Below are positions 41,592-50,758 of a DNA stretch of 64,000 nucleotides, piece after piece. The position numbers were made by a program, and so were the translations under genes. Each line of letters starts with the position of its first letter. Position 1 is the stretch's first letter. The stretch is from NCBI GenBank assembly GCA_051881775.1, contig JBJEQN010000011.1, positions 1 to 64,000 of the forward strand. Reading direction: 5' to 3'. This DNA is from UMGS363 sp051881775. Lineage in GTDB: Bacteria > Bacillota > Clostridia > Oscillospirales > Ruminococcaceae. The notes beneath the pieces were generated by a model. That model had not been told where the DNA came from. It did no database searches and saw nothing but the letters and a program-made list of their open reading frames with translations.

Positions 41592-43203
41592 TTTTGAATA
41601 CGTTGCATTCAAGCAGGTAAGGCTTGTCGGACTTTACAAGATGCTCGATAGCCGCTTCCGCCTCAGCCATTGTGCTGACACATTCCGACTCTATGCCGTA
41701 AGCTCTTGCAAGCATTGCAAAATCGGGGTTGCCCTCGGTAAGATGAACAGCTATCTGATTGTCCTTATAAGCCTTGGTCTGAAGCTCTCTTACCATTCCG
41801 AGACGGTTGTTTCTCATAACGATTATCTTAACGGGTATGTTTTCCTGAACGATAGTCGCCATTTCCATCATCTGCATCTGGAACGAGCCGTCGCCGCAGA
41901 TAACAACCACCTGTGAATCGGGAGAAGCCATTTTCGCTCCCACAGCCGCAGGAACGGAGTAACCCATAGTGCCCATTCCTCCGCTTGTGAGGAAACGTCC
42001 GTCTTTCTTTATGTTAAAGTTGTTGCATGCCCAGATCTGATTCTGACCAACGTCGGCAACGCATACCGTGTTGTCGGGAAGAGCGTCGGACAGCTTCCGC
42101 AGAAACATCTTCGGGTTAACGTAGCCCTCGGTCTCGTTTTCGGAGGGAACGGTGTTCTTCACCTCGTTAAGCTCCGCAAGCCACTCCGGTCTGTCGGTCT
42201 TTTCAATATATCCCGTAAGCTCGGAAAGAATACTCTTGCAGTCGCCTACAAGGGGAATGTCCGTAGCAATGTTTTTGCCTATTTCGGCAGGGTCTATATC
42301 AATATGTATTATCTGTGTAGTTTCGGCAAGGAAGCTTGGTGCGGTGACCGCTCTGTCGCCTACTCTTGCGCCGATAAGAAGCAGGGTATCACACTGCTTT
42401 ACCGCATGATTGGCGGTCTTTACGCCGTGCATACCAAGCATACCCATATAAAGAGGATGCTCCGTTGGGAAAATGCTAAGTCCCATCATAGTGGAAACAG
42501 CCGGGATGCCCGATTTTTCGGCAAGTGCGATAAGCTCGTCCTTTGCATTTGAGGAGAAAACTCCGCCGCCTGCGCAGATAAGAGGTCTTTCCGACTTCAT
42601 AAGAGCCTCGGCAATGCGCTTTATCTGCATTGTGTTGCCCTTTACGGTAGGCTTATAGGACCTAAGCTCCACGCTTTCGGGGTAGCTGTAGTTTATAAGG
42701 GTCTGCTGAACGTCAAATGGAACGTCAATAAGAACAGGACCCTTTCTGCCCGTTCCGGCAATATGGAAAGCCTCCTTGAAGATACGGGGAATATCCTCCG
42801 CATTTTTAACAAGATAGCTGTACTTTACAAAAGGCTCCGCTGCGCCTGTTATGTCCACTTCCTGAAAAACGTCGCAGCCTATCTGGTCGGTAGATACCTG
42901 ACCTGTGATGCAGATTATGGGAATACTGTCCGCATAAGCCGTAGCAATGGCGGTAAGAAGGTTAGTTGCGCCCGGTCCCGATGTTGCGATACATACGGCA
43001 GGCTTGTTTGTCATTCTTGCATAGCCGTTTGCGGCGTGTCCTGCATTTGCTTCGTGGCGAACGAGAACATGGTGTACATCACTCTTTGAAAGCTCGTCAT
43101 AGAAAGGACAAATGGCAGCTCCGGGATAACCGAAGACGACCTTGACCCCCTCTTGCTCAAGACATTTAACCATAGCAGCAGCAGCTTTAATCATTTCAGT
43201 CAT
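41575..43203 (-). CDS. ilvB: Acetolactate synthase catalytic subunit
   Basis: The enzyme of about 542 residues has the Pyr domain (VFGYPGAAICPFYDEL with catalytic Glu in VRHEANAGHAANGYAR), FAD/central domain, and ThDP motif ICGDGSFQMQMMEMATIVQE...NNRLGMVRE. It condenses two pyruvates, or pyruvate and ketobutyrate. I choose the ATG at 43203, GGAG 9 nt upstream; a second ATG follows 9 bp later. A short promoter-leader without a T-box precedes it. Confidence 0.96.
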   Translation of the reverse strand: MTEMIKAAAAMVKCLEQEGVKVVFGYPGAAICPFYDELSKSDVHHVLVRHEANAGHAANGYARMTNKPAVCIATSGPGATNLLTAIATAYADSIPIICITGQVSTDQIGCDVFQEVDITGAAEPFVKYSYLVKNAEDIPRIFKEAFHIAGTGRKGPVLIDVPFDVQQTLINYSYPESVELRSYKPTVKGNTMQIKRIAEALMKSERPLICAGGGVFSSNAKDELIALAEKSGIPAVSTMMGLSIFPTEHPLYMGMLGMHGVKTANHAVKQCDTLLLIGARVGDRAVTAPSFLAETTQIIHIDIDPAEIGKNIATDIPLVGDCKSILSELTGYIEKTDRPEWLAELNEVKNTVPSENETEGYVNPKMFLRKLSDALPDNTVCVADVGQNQIWACNNFNIKKDGRFLTSGGMGTMGYSVPAAVGAKMASPDSQVVVICGDGSFQMQMMEMATIVQENIPVKIIVMRNNRLGMVRELQTKAYKDNQIAVHLTEGNPDFAMLARAYGIESECVSTMAEAEAAIEHLVKSDKPYLLECNVFKNESTL

Positions 43204-43259
43204 CCAATCACTCCAATACATTTTATAAAATTCAGGTTTTCATAAACCTATACTATAAT

Positions 43260-43288
43260 ATTATATAAAATCTTTCCTGTAAAGTCAA
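43260..43288 (-). promoter_or_regulatory. Promoter of the ilvB operon
   Basis: TTGACT (43288-43283) and TATAAT (43265-43260) are 17 nt apart on the minus strand. The leader of about 50 nt has a small hairpin AGGTTT-ATGA-AAACCT and is too short for a T-box, so leucine/valine control would have to act at the promoter or on the enzyme. Confidence 0.8.
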
Positions 43289-43350
43289 TCATTATTTTAT
43301 TAATTTACATTAGTGTAACATTGCCGTTTGTTATAAGGGATATAACCGCA

Positions 43351-43505
43351 GTAGTGTGAAGTGTGGAGAGTGGATAGTGAAATGCGGAAAGTTGAAAGTG
43401 AAAAGTGGAATTAGGAATTAAGGTGCCGCCTTCGGCGGATTTTTTATCACCACCGAATGCGACACCATAATTCCACTTTCAACTTTTCGCTTTCAACTTT
43501 CCGCT
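43351..43505. repeat. Long imperfect palindrome of the purine-rich repeat
   Basis: A left arm rich in GTGGA/GAAAGT (43351-43416), a central GCCGCC-TTC-GGCGG hairpin with ATTTTTT (43424-43447), and a right arm (43468-43505) pair over about 40 bp with mismatches. The right arm runs into the deoB 3' end and supplies its stop codon. Confidence 0.75.
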
Positions 43506-44617
43506 TTCAATAAATATTCGGTAAGCTCGGAAACAAAGGAATAGCTTTCCTTTACTCCGAGATTTTCGGGGGTAACGGATTTTCCGGCAACAAGCAGGGG
43601 AACATACTCTCTTGTGTGGTCGGTACCCTTGAAACAGGGGTCGCAGCCGTGGTCGGCGGTCACCATTACAACATCCTCCTCGCCAAGCTTGCCTAAAAGC
43701 TCCCCGAACTTCACATCAAAGGCGTTAAGTGCCTCGGTATAGCCTTTCACGTCCCGTCTGTGACCGTAGACCATATCAAAATCCACAAGATTCACAAAGC
43801 AAAGTCCGTGAAAATCTCTGTCTGCGTAAGCAAGGGCCTTTTCCATACCGTCAGCGTTGTTTTTTGTGCGGACAAACTCCGTTATGCCCTTTCCTGCAAA
43901 AATATCATTTATCTTTCCAACCGCAATAACGTCCATTCCTGCGTTTTTTATCCTGTCAAGCATAGTTTCACCGGGCGGCAGCAGGGAAAAATCGTGCCTG
44001 CCTGAGGTGCGGACGAAATCGGGGTACTTTCCCGTGAAGGGACGGGCAATAACTCTGCCTACACCGTGCTTTCCCGTGAGAATTTTCCTTGCAGTCTCGC
44101 AGTATTCGTACAGTTTTTCCACGGGAACAACGTCCCCGTGAGCGGCTATCTGGAAAACGCTGTCTGCGGAGGTGTAAACTATCAGCTTGCCCGTTTCCAT
44201 ATGCTCTCTGCCGTAGTCCTTTATTACCTCCGTTCCCGAATAGGTCTTGTTGCAGAGAACTCCCCTGCCCGTCTCACGGCTGAAACGCTCAATAACTTCA
44301 TCGGGGAAGCCGCCCGGATAGGTGGGCAGCGGCTCGGGAGATACTATTCCTGCAAGCTCCCAGTGACCTATAGTTGTGTCCTTGCCCATGGATTTTTCAC
44401 GGAGCTTTGCATACTTGCCCGTGGGGTTCTGAACGGGCGCACCGAAGCTTATGCCGTCTATGTTGAAAAGTCCTGCCGCAGCCATATTGGGAACGTTCAA
44501 TGCACCTGTTTTAAAGCAGGAGCCGAAGGTGTCCGCACCAACGTCGCCGAATTTGTCTGCGTCCGGTTCAAAGCCTATGCCTGCGCTGTCAAGAACGATA
44601 AGAAATACTCTTTTCAC
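43493..44617 (-). CDS. deoB: Phosphopentomutase
   Basis: The 374-residue enzyme has alkaline-phosphatase-superfamily motifs: FLIVLDSAGIGFEPDADKFG at the N-terminus, KDTTIGHWELAG around the phosphorylated Thr, and VMVTADHGCDPCFKGTDHTRE near the C-terminus. It interconverts ribose-1- and ribose-5-phosphate and the deoxy forms for nucleoside salvage. GTG start with GGAGG upstream. The last codons (KAES and stop) fall in the repeat. Confidence 0.96.
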   Translation of the reverse strand: MKRVFLIVLDSAGIGFEPDADKFGDVGADTFGSCFKTGALNVPNMAAAGLFNIDGISFGAPVQNPTGKYAKLREKSMGKDTTIGHWELAGIVSPEPLPTYPGGFPDEVIERFSRETGRGVLCNKTYSGTEVIKDYGREHMETGKLIVYTSADSVFQIAAHGDVVPVEKLYEYCETARKILTGKHGVGRVIARPFTGKYPDFVRTSGRHDFSLLPPGETMLDRIKNAGMDVIAVGKINDIFAGKGITEFVRTKNNADGMEKALAYADRDFHGLCFVNLVDFDMVYGHRRDVKGYTEALNAFDVKFGELLGKLGEEDVVMVTADHGCDPCFKGTDHTREYVPLLVAGKSVTPENLGVKESYSFVSELTEYLLKAES

Positions 44618-44636
44618 GCTAAAAACCTCCTAAAAA

Positions 44637-44666
44637 TTATGCTTCCGCAAACACACGGAAGCATAA
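44637..44666 (-). terminator. Terminator of the minus-strand transglutaminase-like pair
   Basis: A perfect 11-bp stem (44666-44656 with 44647-44637), 8-nt loop and TTTTTAGG on the minus strand lie 22 bp after the gene ending at 44689. Confidence 0.88.
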
Positions 44667-44688
44667 AGTCATATTTTTGTGTAAAAGG

Positions 44689-45921
44689 TCAGTCGATAGT
44701 TACGCCAAGCTGCTTTAAATAATCCTTGGTATCCCTGTCAACCTGCTTTGTATCTGCATAATAGTCGGAAAGGGACGAACCCTTGCGGTATACAAACACA
44801 GTAAAGGTGCAGCAGTCATCGTTGGAGTTTGTCTGACAGCCCTTGGTTATCACCTTTTTGGATTTTTTCGCCGCTTCATCAAGAATATCGAAAAGCTGCT
44901 CGGAATTATTCTTCTTTATATAGCTAAGGAAGCTGCTGTAAGCGTTTTTATCGGAAAATTTAATGGTAACAACGGATTTTCCCTTTGATACAGCCTTAGC
45001 TATCTTATTTATAAGCAGGGTCTTAGCCTCGCTGTTGGAAGAAGCCACCAGCTTGTTTCTGACATAATAGTTCTTGCTGTCGTCCGTTGCCGCAGGTACC
45101 TTGTATTCGCACTTGTCGGGAGTGTGGCTCTTGTTCATCACTTCATCGCTTACCATAAAGTATTCGTAGGTGCTGTTTTCAACAAGATTTGAAACGGGGT
45201 CGTCCCATGTAACGTCAACGTTATACCACTTTTTATTGTAGTAGACCTTGTTCCACATATGCGATTCGCCGCCTGCTCTGCCGATAACGTTGACGGTCTT
45301 TATGCCGGCCTTGCTGCAGATATAAGCAAAAGCCTGAGCGTAGCCCTCGCAGACAGCCTCACCCTTTGCCATTGAGCCGTAAGCAAAATGTGCGGTCTTT
45401 GCGTCCTCAACATATTCCGTTTTCTTGATAAGGTAGTCGTGGATATACTTTATCTTTGAATAGGTGGAAGTGTCCTCGTCAAACTTCTTTATGACCGCAT
45501 TTGCCGTCTTGTTCATAGACGCAAGCATCTTGTCGTAGGTCTCCTTGCTGAAGTTGTACTCGAAATTTATCTCGGCGCTGTTTGCATAAATAGCTCCGCC
45601 GCTGATATTTTTCAGGTTAAAGGTAAGCACATCGTAATAAAACATAGTATTTGCAAGTTTATTAATAGTATCCTCTTTAATGGAGCCTTTGATCTTGACG
45701 CTGCTCTTCTTGTTGATAACAGCTTCTCTCATCTGAAGATACCATTTCTGCTCATTTTCGCTCATCTTAGAATAGTAATAAGGAAGCATGGATTTTTCAA
45801 GAGAAGTCTCCGCAGCTTCGGCTGTAACAGCCATGTCGAATGCCGTATCCCCGACGGCGATCCCGCTTACAACGGAAAACGCCATAAGCATACATAAAAG
45901 TACCGAAATAAGTTTTTTCAT
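44689..45921 (-). CDS. Secreted transglutaminase-like protein 1
   Basis: The 410-residue protein has an N-terminal signal peptide with likely cleavage after AEA near residue 36. Residues 40-175 are a helical region shared with the paralogues. The transglutaminase-like core has Cys191 (AVCEGYAQAFAY), His221 (ESHMWNKV) and Asp236 (WYNVDVTWDDP). A C-terminal module (about 265-410) begins KNYYVRNKLVASS. The fold includes cysteine proteases and amidases as well as crosslinkers, so the reaction is unknown. It is read from the ATG at 45921, 41 bp after its paralogue. Confidence 0.85.
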   Translation of the reverse strand: MKKLISVLLCMLMAFSVVSGIAVGDTAFDMAVTAEAAETSLEKSMLPYYYSKMSENEQKWYLQMREAVINKKSSVKIKGSIKEDTINKLANTMFYYDVLTFNLKNISGGAIYANSAEINFEYNFSKETYDKMLASMNKTANAVIKKFDEDTSTYSKIKYIHDYLIKKTEYVEDAKTAHFAYGSMAKGEAVCEGYAQAFAYICSKAGIKTVNVIGRAGGESHMWNKVYYNKKWYNVDVTWDDPVSNLVENSTYEYFMVSDEVMNKSHTPDKCEYKVPAATDDSKNYYVRNKLVASSNSEAKTLLINKIAKAVSKGKSVVTIKFSDKNAYSSFLSYIKKNNSEQLFDILDEAAKKSKKVITKGCQTNSNDDCCTFTVFVYRKGSSLSDYYADTKQVDRDTKDYLKQLGVTID

Positions 45922-45962
45922 AGTCAATAATCCTTTCTGTATATAATGTTTAATTTATACCG

Positions 45963-47192
45963 TCAGTTTACATCTATTCCAAGACCCTTAAAATACTTAA
46001 GCGTGTCCTTGTCCAGAAGCTCGGGGACTTTGAAATAGTCCGAGATGTCCGTATCTTCGTAGAAAATGCATATGGTGTATGTATAGCAGCCTTCATTTTT
46101 AAAGCTCTGCATACCCTTGGTTATTATGTCTGCGCCGCTTTTCTTCTTTGCGGCTGCAAGCATCGAAAGTGCCGACTTTGAGTTGTTCTTCTCAAAATAG
46201 GAAACAACGGCATTGTAGGTCTTTTCGTCCGACATTCTGACGGAAGCGGTGAGCTTTCCTTTCTTTGCTGCGGAAGCTATCTGCTCCGTGAGAATGCTCT
46301 TAGCCTCGGTAACGCTTGAAGCCACCAGCTTGTTCCTTGCAAAATAGCTGTTTCCGCTGTCCTTTGCCGCAGGAGAAGAGAAGCCGAAGGTCTGTTCGAT
46401 ATGGGTAAGCCCCATCAAAGCGTCGTCCACCATAAAGTAATTGTATGTGGCATTTTCACGGAAGTTCGTAACGGGGTCGTCCCATGTAACGTCCACGTTG
46501 TACCATTTTCCGTCACAAAGCACCTTGTTCCAGGTGTGATGCTCCCCCGAAGCATCTCCCATAACGCTGACGGTCTGAATGCCTGCTTTTCCGCAAAGGT
46601 AAGCAAAGGCACCTGCGTAACCGTCACAGACCGCATACCCCTCGCACAAAGCGCCGTAAGCGTAATGGCTGAACGGTTCGCCGTCCTTGTATTCGGTATG
46701 TTCCGTAAGATAATCGTGGATATACTTTATTTTGGCGTAATCGGAGGTGTTCTTCTTGAATTTGGCAGTTACCTTTTCGGCAGCGTCTTCCATGCCTCCG
46801 AGCATATCCTCGTAATACTCGTTGTCAATGGCGTATTCAAACTTCACCTCAGTCCTGCTGGGATAGATCATTCCGTCCACAGCGGAAAGGTTGAAGGTAA
46901 GAGGGTCGCTGTAAAACAGGGTGCCGATAAGTCTTCCGTAGCTTTCCTCCGACAGAGTACCCATAAGCTTTGCGGCGGGCTGCCCCGACATGACCGCCTT
47001 TCTCAGCTGAAGATAGAGCCGCTGCTCATCCTTGGTCATAAGGCTGTAATAATAGGGCAGGACTTCCGTTTCTGCGGATACGGAAGCCGCTTCCGCCGTA
47101 ATTGCGGTGCCAAAGCCGCCTTCCGCAGGGATGACCGCCGCAGAGCAGAACGCCAGCGCCGCACAGAGCGCAAAAGAAACAATTTTTTTCAA
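45963..47192 (-). CDS. Secreted transglutaminase-like protein 2
   Basis: This 409-residue paralogue has a signal peptide ending near AEAAS (about residue 36), then the core with Cys189 (YAVCDGYAGAFAYLC), His219 (EHHTWNKV) and Asp234 (WYNVDVTWDDP), and a C-terminal part beginning NSYFARNKLVASS. The TTG at 47192 is 8 nt from AAAGGA; an in-frame ATG at 47231 has no ribosome-binding site and would put 13 residues before the basic start of the signal. It and protein 1 form an operon and resemble each other more than they do the plus-strand set. Confidence 0.83.
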   Translation of the reverse strand: MKKIVSFALCAALAFCSAAVIPAEGGFGTAITAEAASVSAETEVLPYYYSLMTKDEQRLYLQLRKAVMSGQPAAKLMGTLSEESYGRLIGTLFYSDPLTFNLSAVDGMIYPSRTEVKFEYAIDNEYYEDMLGGMEDAAEKVTAKFKKNTSDYAKIKYIHDYLTEHTEYKDGEPFSHYAYGALCEGYAVCDGYAGAFAYLCGKAGIQTVSVMGDASGEHHTWNKVLCDGKWYNVDVTWDDPVTNFRENATYNYFMVDDALMGLTHIEQTFGFSSPAAKDSGNSYFARNKLVASSVTEAKSILTEQIASAAKKGKLTASVRMSDEKTYNAVVSYFEKNNSKSALSMLAAAKKKSGADIITKGMQSFKNEGCYTYTICIFYEDTDISDYFKVPELLDKDTLKYFKGLGIDVN

Positions 47193-47235
47193 TTTAAATA
47201 TCCTTTCAATAAAAAGCGAGTGTATAGTCATTAAT

Positions 47236-47264
47236 ATTTTAACATATCAAATCAAAAATAGCAA
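47236..47264 (-). promoter_or_regulatory. Candidate promoter for the minus-strand pair
   Basis: TTGCTA (47264-47259) and TAAAAT (47241-47236) are 17 nt apart, about 37 nt before the TTG start. The interval 47193-47579 is AT-rich, carries this and the divergent promoter, and shows no gene. Confidence 0.5.
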
Positions 47265-47466
47265 TATATTTTTTGTATTTTATGCAATTTTTACATTTGT
47301 CAAAAATAAGCGGAAGCGGCAGCCGTAAAAAAGGTTACAATACATTTACAATTTGCCGCCTTTAAGGTTACAGCCCTCCTGCCGCAAGCCCTCAAACCTC
47401 GGTGTTATGGGAAAAATCAACATATAAACACGCAAATTGTTCCTTTAAATAAGTAATATATGTTTA

Positions 47467-47495
47467 TTGACTTTTTTTTAATTATATTGTATAAT
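47467..47495 (+). promoter_or_regulatory. Promoter for the CNNM/CorC gene and plus-strand array
   Basis: TTGACT (47467-47472) and TATAAT (47490-47495) are separated by 17 nt, with an A/T-rich spacer and a leader of about 78 nt to the ATG at 47580. It may drive the whole plus-strand series, since the second gene overlaps the first. Confidence 0.8.
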
Positions 47496-47579
47496 TTTAA
47501 AGCGGCACTCTGCACGGCTTTTTACTGCGGCGCAGAGGGCAAAAATGTTGATAACACTTGTGACGAAAGGAAGTCGGTT

Positions 47580-48986
47580 ATGGATTCAGACGGGTTTGCG
47601 GGGAGTTTAATTATTCTTGCGCTTATTCTTGTTAAGGCGTTTACTACGGTGTGCGAATACGCTGTCACCGAAGTCAGCGACTCAAAGGTCAAAAATTTTG
47701 AAAACGGAAGCAAGGCGGAAAAACGGCTCTTCCGGCTGCTGGAGCATCCTTCAAGGGTAGTTACGGCATTTTCCGTCAACAGGATATTCTCCGCCGTACT
47801 CATAGCTTATGCGGCTGTCATTGTTTACAGCAAACCTCTTGCAGGGTTTATAGGCTCGCATATCCCGGGCGGCTCCGGTGAGGACGGCATAGGTACGGCT
47901 GCGCTTATTGCAGCGTACATAATCATTCTTACAGCCACAGTTTTTGTTCTGACGGTATTCTGCGAGGGACTGCCCAAAAAGCTGGCTGCGTCGGCAAATG
48001 CGGAGAAGCTGGCGGTAAAGTGCGGACTTGCAGTTAAGATAATTCTTGTTCTGTTCACCCCTCTGACGGCTCTCTCGGGCGCTGCGGTAAAGCTACTTGC
48101 AGGTCTTTTCGGCTCAAAGGTATCCGAAGCTGCGGACAGCGTTACCGAAGAAGAGATACTTATGATGGTTGACGCAGGAAACGAAACAGGCGTTATCGAG
48201 GAATCCCAGAAGGAAATGATAAACAACGTTTTCGAGTTCAGCGACCTTACCGTATCCGATGTTATGACCCACAGAACAGATATTGTGGGCGTTGAGACGG
48301 AAGCCTCCGTTTCAGACGTTGTAAATGCAGCTATAAGCAGCGGCTTTTCAAGAATACCCGTTTATGAGGGCAGTATGGACCGCATAACCGGCATAATATG
48401 CGTTAAGGACCTGCTCTGTATGGTAGGCTCCGACGCAGCCTCCGGCGCAAAGGCAAAGGATTTTCTCAGGGAAATAATCTATGTGCCGGAATCCATGAAC
48501 TGCGGCGAGCTTTTCAAGCAGTTTTCCGCAAAGAAAATGCAGATGGCGGTGGTCGCCGACGAATACGGCGGTACCGCAGGCATAGTTACGATGGAAGACG
48601 TTGTGGAGACTATTGTGGGAAATATCCAGGACGAATTTGACGACGAGGAAGAGGAAATAAAGAAAATTTCCGACGATACATATACCGTCAGCGGAACCGC
48701 GTCTCCCGAAGCTGTGTTTGAACAGCTCGGTCTTACTCTTCCCGAAGACAGCGATTTCGATACAATGAGCGGATTTATCGTTGACCTGCTGGGACGTATA
48801 CCCGAAGAGAACGAAAATCCTTCCGTGCGTTATGAAAACGTCCTGTTTACCGTGCTTATTACAGAAGATATGTGCATATCAAAGCTGAAAGCGGAAATAT
48901 GCGGAGATGACACAAGTGATAAAAATGAAAATAATATAAACACAAAGGAGAAAAAAGAAGAGCATGAATACGAAGAAAAAAATTAG
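47580..48986 (+). CDS. CNNM/CorC (HlyC) family transporter-like protein
   Basis: The 468-residue protein has a DUF21/CNNM membrane domain (four hydrophobic segments in about residues 5-175), a CBS pair (VSDVMTHRTDIVGVETEA... to ...MEDVVETIVGNIQDE) and a C-terminal CorC_HlyC domain (about 350-440). CNNM/CorC proteins are Mg2+ transporters or exporters in several bacteria. The ATG at 47580 follows AAAGGA. The last 23 bp overlap the next gene, so the two are translationally linked. The final 25 residues are a charged tail. Confidence 0.9.
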   Translation: MDSDGFAGSLIILALILVKAFTTVCEYAVTEVSDSKVKNFENGSKAEKRLFRLLEHPSRVVTAFSVNRIFSAVLIAYAAVIVYSKPLAGFIGSHIPGGSGEDGIGTAALIAAYIIILTATVFVLTVFCEGLPKKLAASANAEKLAVKCGLAVKIILVLFTPLTALSGAAVKLLAGLFGSKVSEAADSVTEEEILMMVDAGNETGVIEESQKEMINNVFEFSDLTVSDVMTHRTDIVGVETEASVSDVVNAAISSGFSRIPVYEGSMDRITGIICVKDLLCMVGSDAASGAKAKDFLREIIYVPESMNCGELFKQFSAKKMQMAVVADEYGGTAGIVTMEDVVETIVGNIQDEFDDEEEEIKKISDDTYTVSGTASPEAVFEQLGLTLPEDSDFDTMSGFIVDLLGRIPEENENPSVRYENVLFTVLITEDMCISKLKAEICGDDTSDKNENNINTKEKKEEHEYEEKN

Positions 48987-50637
48987 CCTTGTCCTTGCGG
49001 TGCTGATGTGCGCCTCTGTTCTCGCCACCGGCTGTAAGAAGACAGACGAGGAGGGTCCGAGCCTTACCGAAGCCTCACAGGCGCAGGTCTCCGAGCTTAC
49101 CCAGATGACTACAACGGAAGAAACCACGACAACCACCGCCGAAACATCGGTCACCACCGAGGAAACGACTGAAGATACAACCGAAGAAACAACAGAGGAG
49201 ACCACCGAAGAGACCTCCGAAACCACTGCCGAGGAAACAACTCTTGCTTCTTCCGAAAGCTCAGCCACTACAGCAGCGGAAACTACAGCTTCCACTACCG
49301 CTAAAAAAGAGTGGAACGAGACAGAAATAAGCGAAACGATGTACACCACTCAGGCCTGCTACTCCAGAAAGAAGCCTATCGTAGGCGCAGACCCCGTTTC
49401 CCAGTATAAAAAGGGTACAAAGGTAAAGGTAGTTGCAGCTACAGATACAGGCTACTATAAGATCGAAGACGGCTCCTTCATCCACGCCGATTACCTTACC
49501 GATGAAAAGCCTGCTTCCACCACAAAGGCTACGACCAAGGAAACCACAAAGAAAACCACATCCGAGACCACCGGCGGCGGAAGCTCATCCGTTTCCACCA
49601 AATACAGCGTTGACTATACAACAAGATACGGCTATAAGACCCTTACAAAGGATCAGCAGCAGCTCTACGGCGATATTGTAAAGGCTGCCGAAAACTTTGA
49701 AACAAAGGTATCCGTTCCCTCGGGACTTCTTTCCGAAGATATTATGAAGGTATACCTTATGGTATACAATCAGGAGCCTCAGCTCTTCTGGCTCTCAAGA
49801 GAGATACCCTCGGGCTACGGTTCCATTACTCTTAAATATTTCATCGGCAAGGACGATGTTGCAGCTATCCAGAAGAAAATCGACGCCACCGCAAAGTCGC
49901 TTCTTTCCACCGCAAGCCAGTACACAAGCCCCTTCGGCAAGCTCAAGGTGTTCTACGACTGGATAGTTAAGAACAACGAATTCAGCACCTCCGCAGACAA
50001 CGACACCTGCTCCGTTATCAACGGTCTTACTCCCGGCGGATACCTCCAGTGCATCGGCTATGCAAAGGCTATGCAGTACCTCTGCGACCTTGCAGGCATC
50101 GAAAGCATGGTTATTGTCGGCACAAACCCCGACCTTGAATCCCACGCATGGAACGTTGTTTACTGCGACAACGGCTACTACAACCTTGACCCTACATGGG
50201 GCGACCCCATAAACGAGCATGATTCCAACTATGTAAGATACAACTGGTTCCTCGTTCCCGACGCATGGATAAAGGAAGACCACATCAACGTTAACCTGTT
50301 CTTCAGAAGCAACGGAACGACCATCAAGCTCTTCGACCCTCCTGCCTGCACAAAGACATCCTGCAACTACTTCAAGTCCTACAACAAGGAATTCGACAAC
50401 CTTGACGACGCCGTTCAGGCTATGTATGACGAGATCGCCGCTGCTATAAAGGCAGGCAAAAACGTTGCCGAGATAAGAGTTACCTCCAGGGAGATCTGGG
50501 ATACACTCCATTCCGACAAGTATGCGATCGCATTCCAGAACTTCGCAAAGGAAAAGGGCGACGTAAAGAAGCTTGCAAGACAGAAGAAGAGAAGCGAAGG
50601 CGTTCTTGTAGTACAGTACGATATTTTCTACAATTAA
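48964..50637 (+). CDS. Transglutaminase-like lipoprotein 3 with SH3-like domain
   Basis: The 557-residue protein has a lipoprotein signal with lipobox LATGC (Cys24), a Thr/Glu-rich spacer (about 48-115, repeating TTEET), a bacterial SH3-like domain (about 124-180, ACYSRKKPI...GTKVKVVAATDTGYYKIE), a second Thr-rich spacer, and the transglutaminase-like core with Cys363 (YLQCIGYAKAMQYLC), His394 (ESHAWN) and Asp409 (YYNLDPTWGDP). It is tethered outside the membrane; the SH3-like domain may bind wall peptides (inference). It starts inside the CNNM gene. Confidence 0.87.
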   Translation: MNTKKKISLVLAVLMCASVLATGCKKTDEEGPSLTEASQAQVSELTQMTTTEETTTTTAETSVTTEETTEDTTEETTEETTEETSETTAEETTLASSESSATTAAETTASTTAKKEWNETEISETMYTTQACYSRKKPIVGADPVSQYKKGTKVKVVAATDTGYYKIEDGSFIHADYLTDEKPASTTKATTKETTKKTTSETTGGGSSSVSTKYSVDYTTRYGYKTLTKDQQQLYGDIVKAAENFETKVSVPSGLLSEDIMKVYLMVYNQEPQLFWLSREIPSGYGSITLKYFIGKDDVAAIQKKIDATAKSLLSTASQYTSPFGKLKVFYDWIVKNNEFSTSADNDTCSVINGLTPGGYLQCIGYAKAMQYLCDLAGIESMVIVGTNPDLESHAWNVVYCDNGYYNLDPTWGDPINEHDSNYVRYNWFLVPDAWIKEDHINVNLFFRSNGTTIKLFDPPACTKTSCNYFKSYNKEFDNLDDAVQAMYDEIAAAIKAGKNVAEIRVTSREIWDTLHSDKYAIAFQNFAKEKGDVKKLARQKKRSEGVLVVQYDIFYN

Positions 50638-50679
50638 ATCAATTACGGGGTAATGTTCTGAGGACGTTTTCCGTATCCT

Positions 50680-50706
50680 TACGGGCGGAATAAATTTCTG
50701 CCCGTA
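50680..50706 (+). other. Hairpin between transglutaminase-like genes 3 and 4
   Basis: An 11-bp stem with one wobble (50680-50690 with 50696-50706) and a 5-nt loop is followed by TCAATTTTATC. The T-tract is weak, so it may be a leaky terminator or a processing/stability site that lowers expression of gene 4 onward. Confidence 0.5.
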
Positions 50707-50758
50707 TCAATTTTATCAAAGGTAAAAATTTTGGCAAAAAAAGAAAGGATCCTTAAAA

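Noticed and set aside
43204..43260. T-box or leader peptide before ilvB
   Set aside because: The predicted leader is about 50 nt, with no T-box sequence (TGG-anticodon bulge) and no run of Leu/Val/Ile codons.
49110..49320. Reiterated Thr/Glu DNA in gene 3 as a CRISPR-like or phase-variable tract
   Set aside because: Units are irregular codons for a TTEET spacer, without constant repeats and spacers or long homopolymers.
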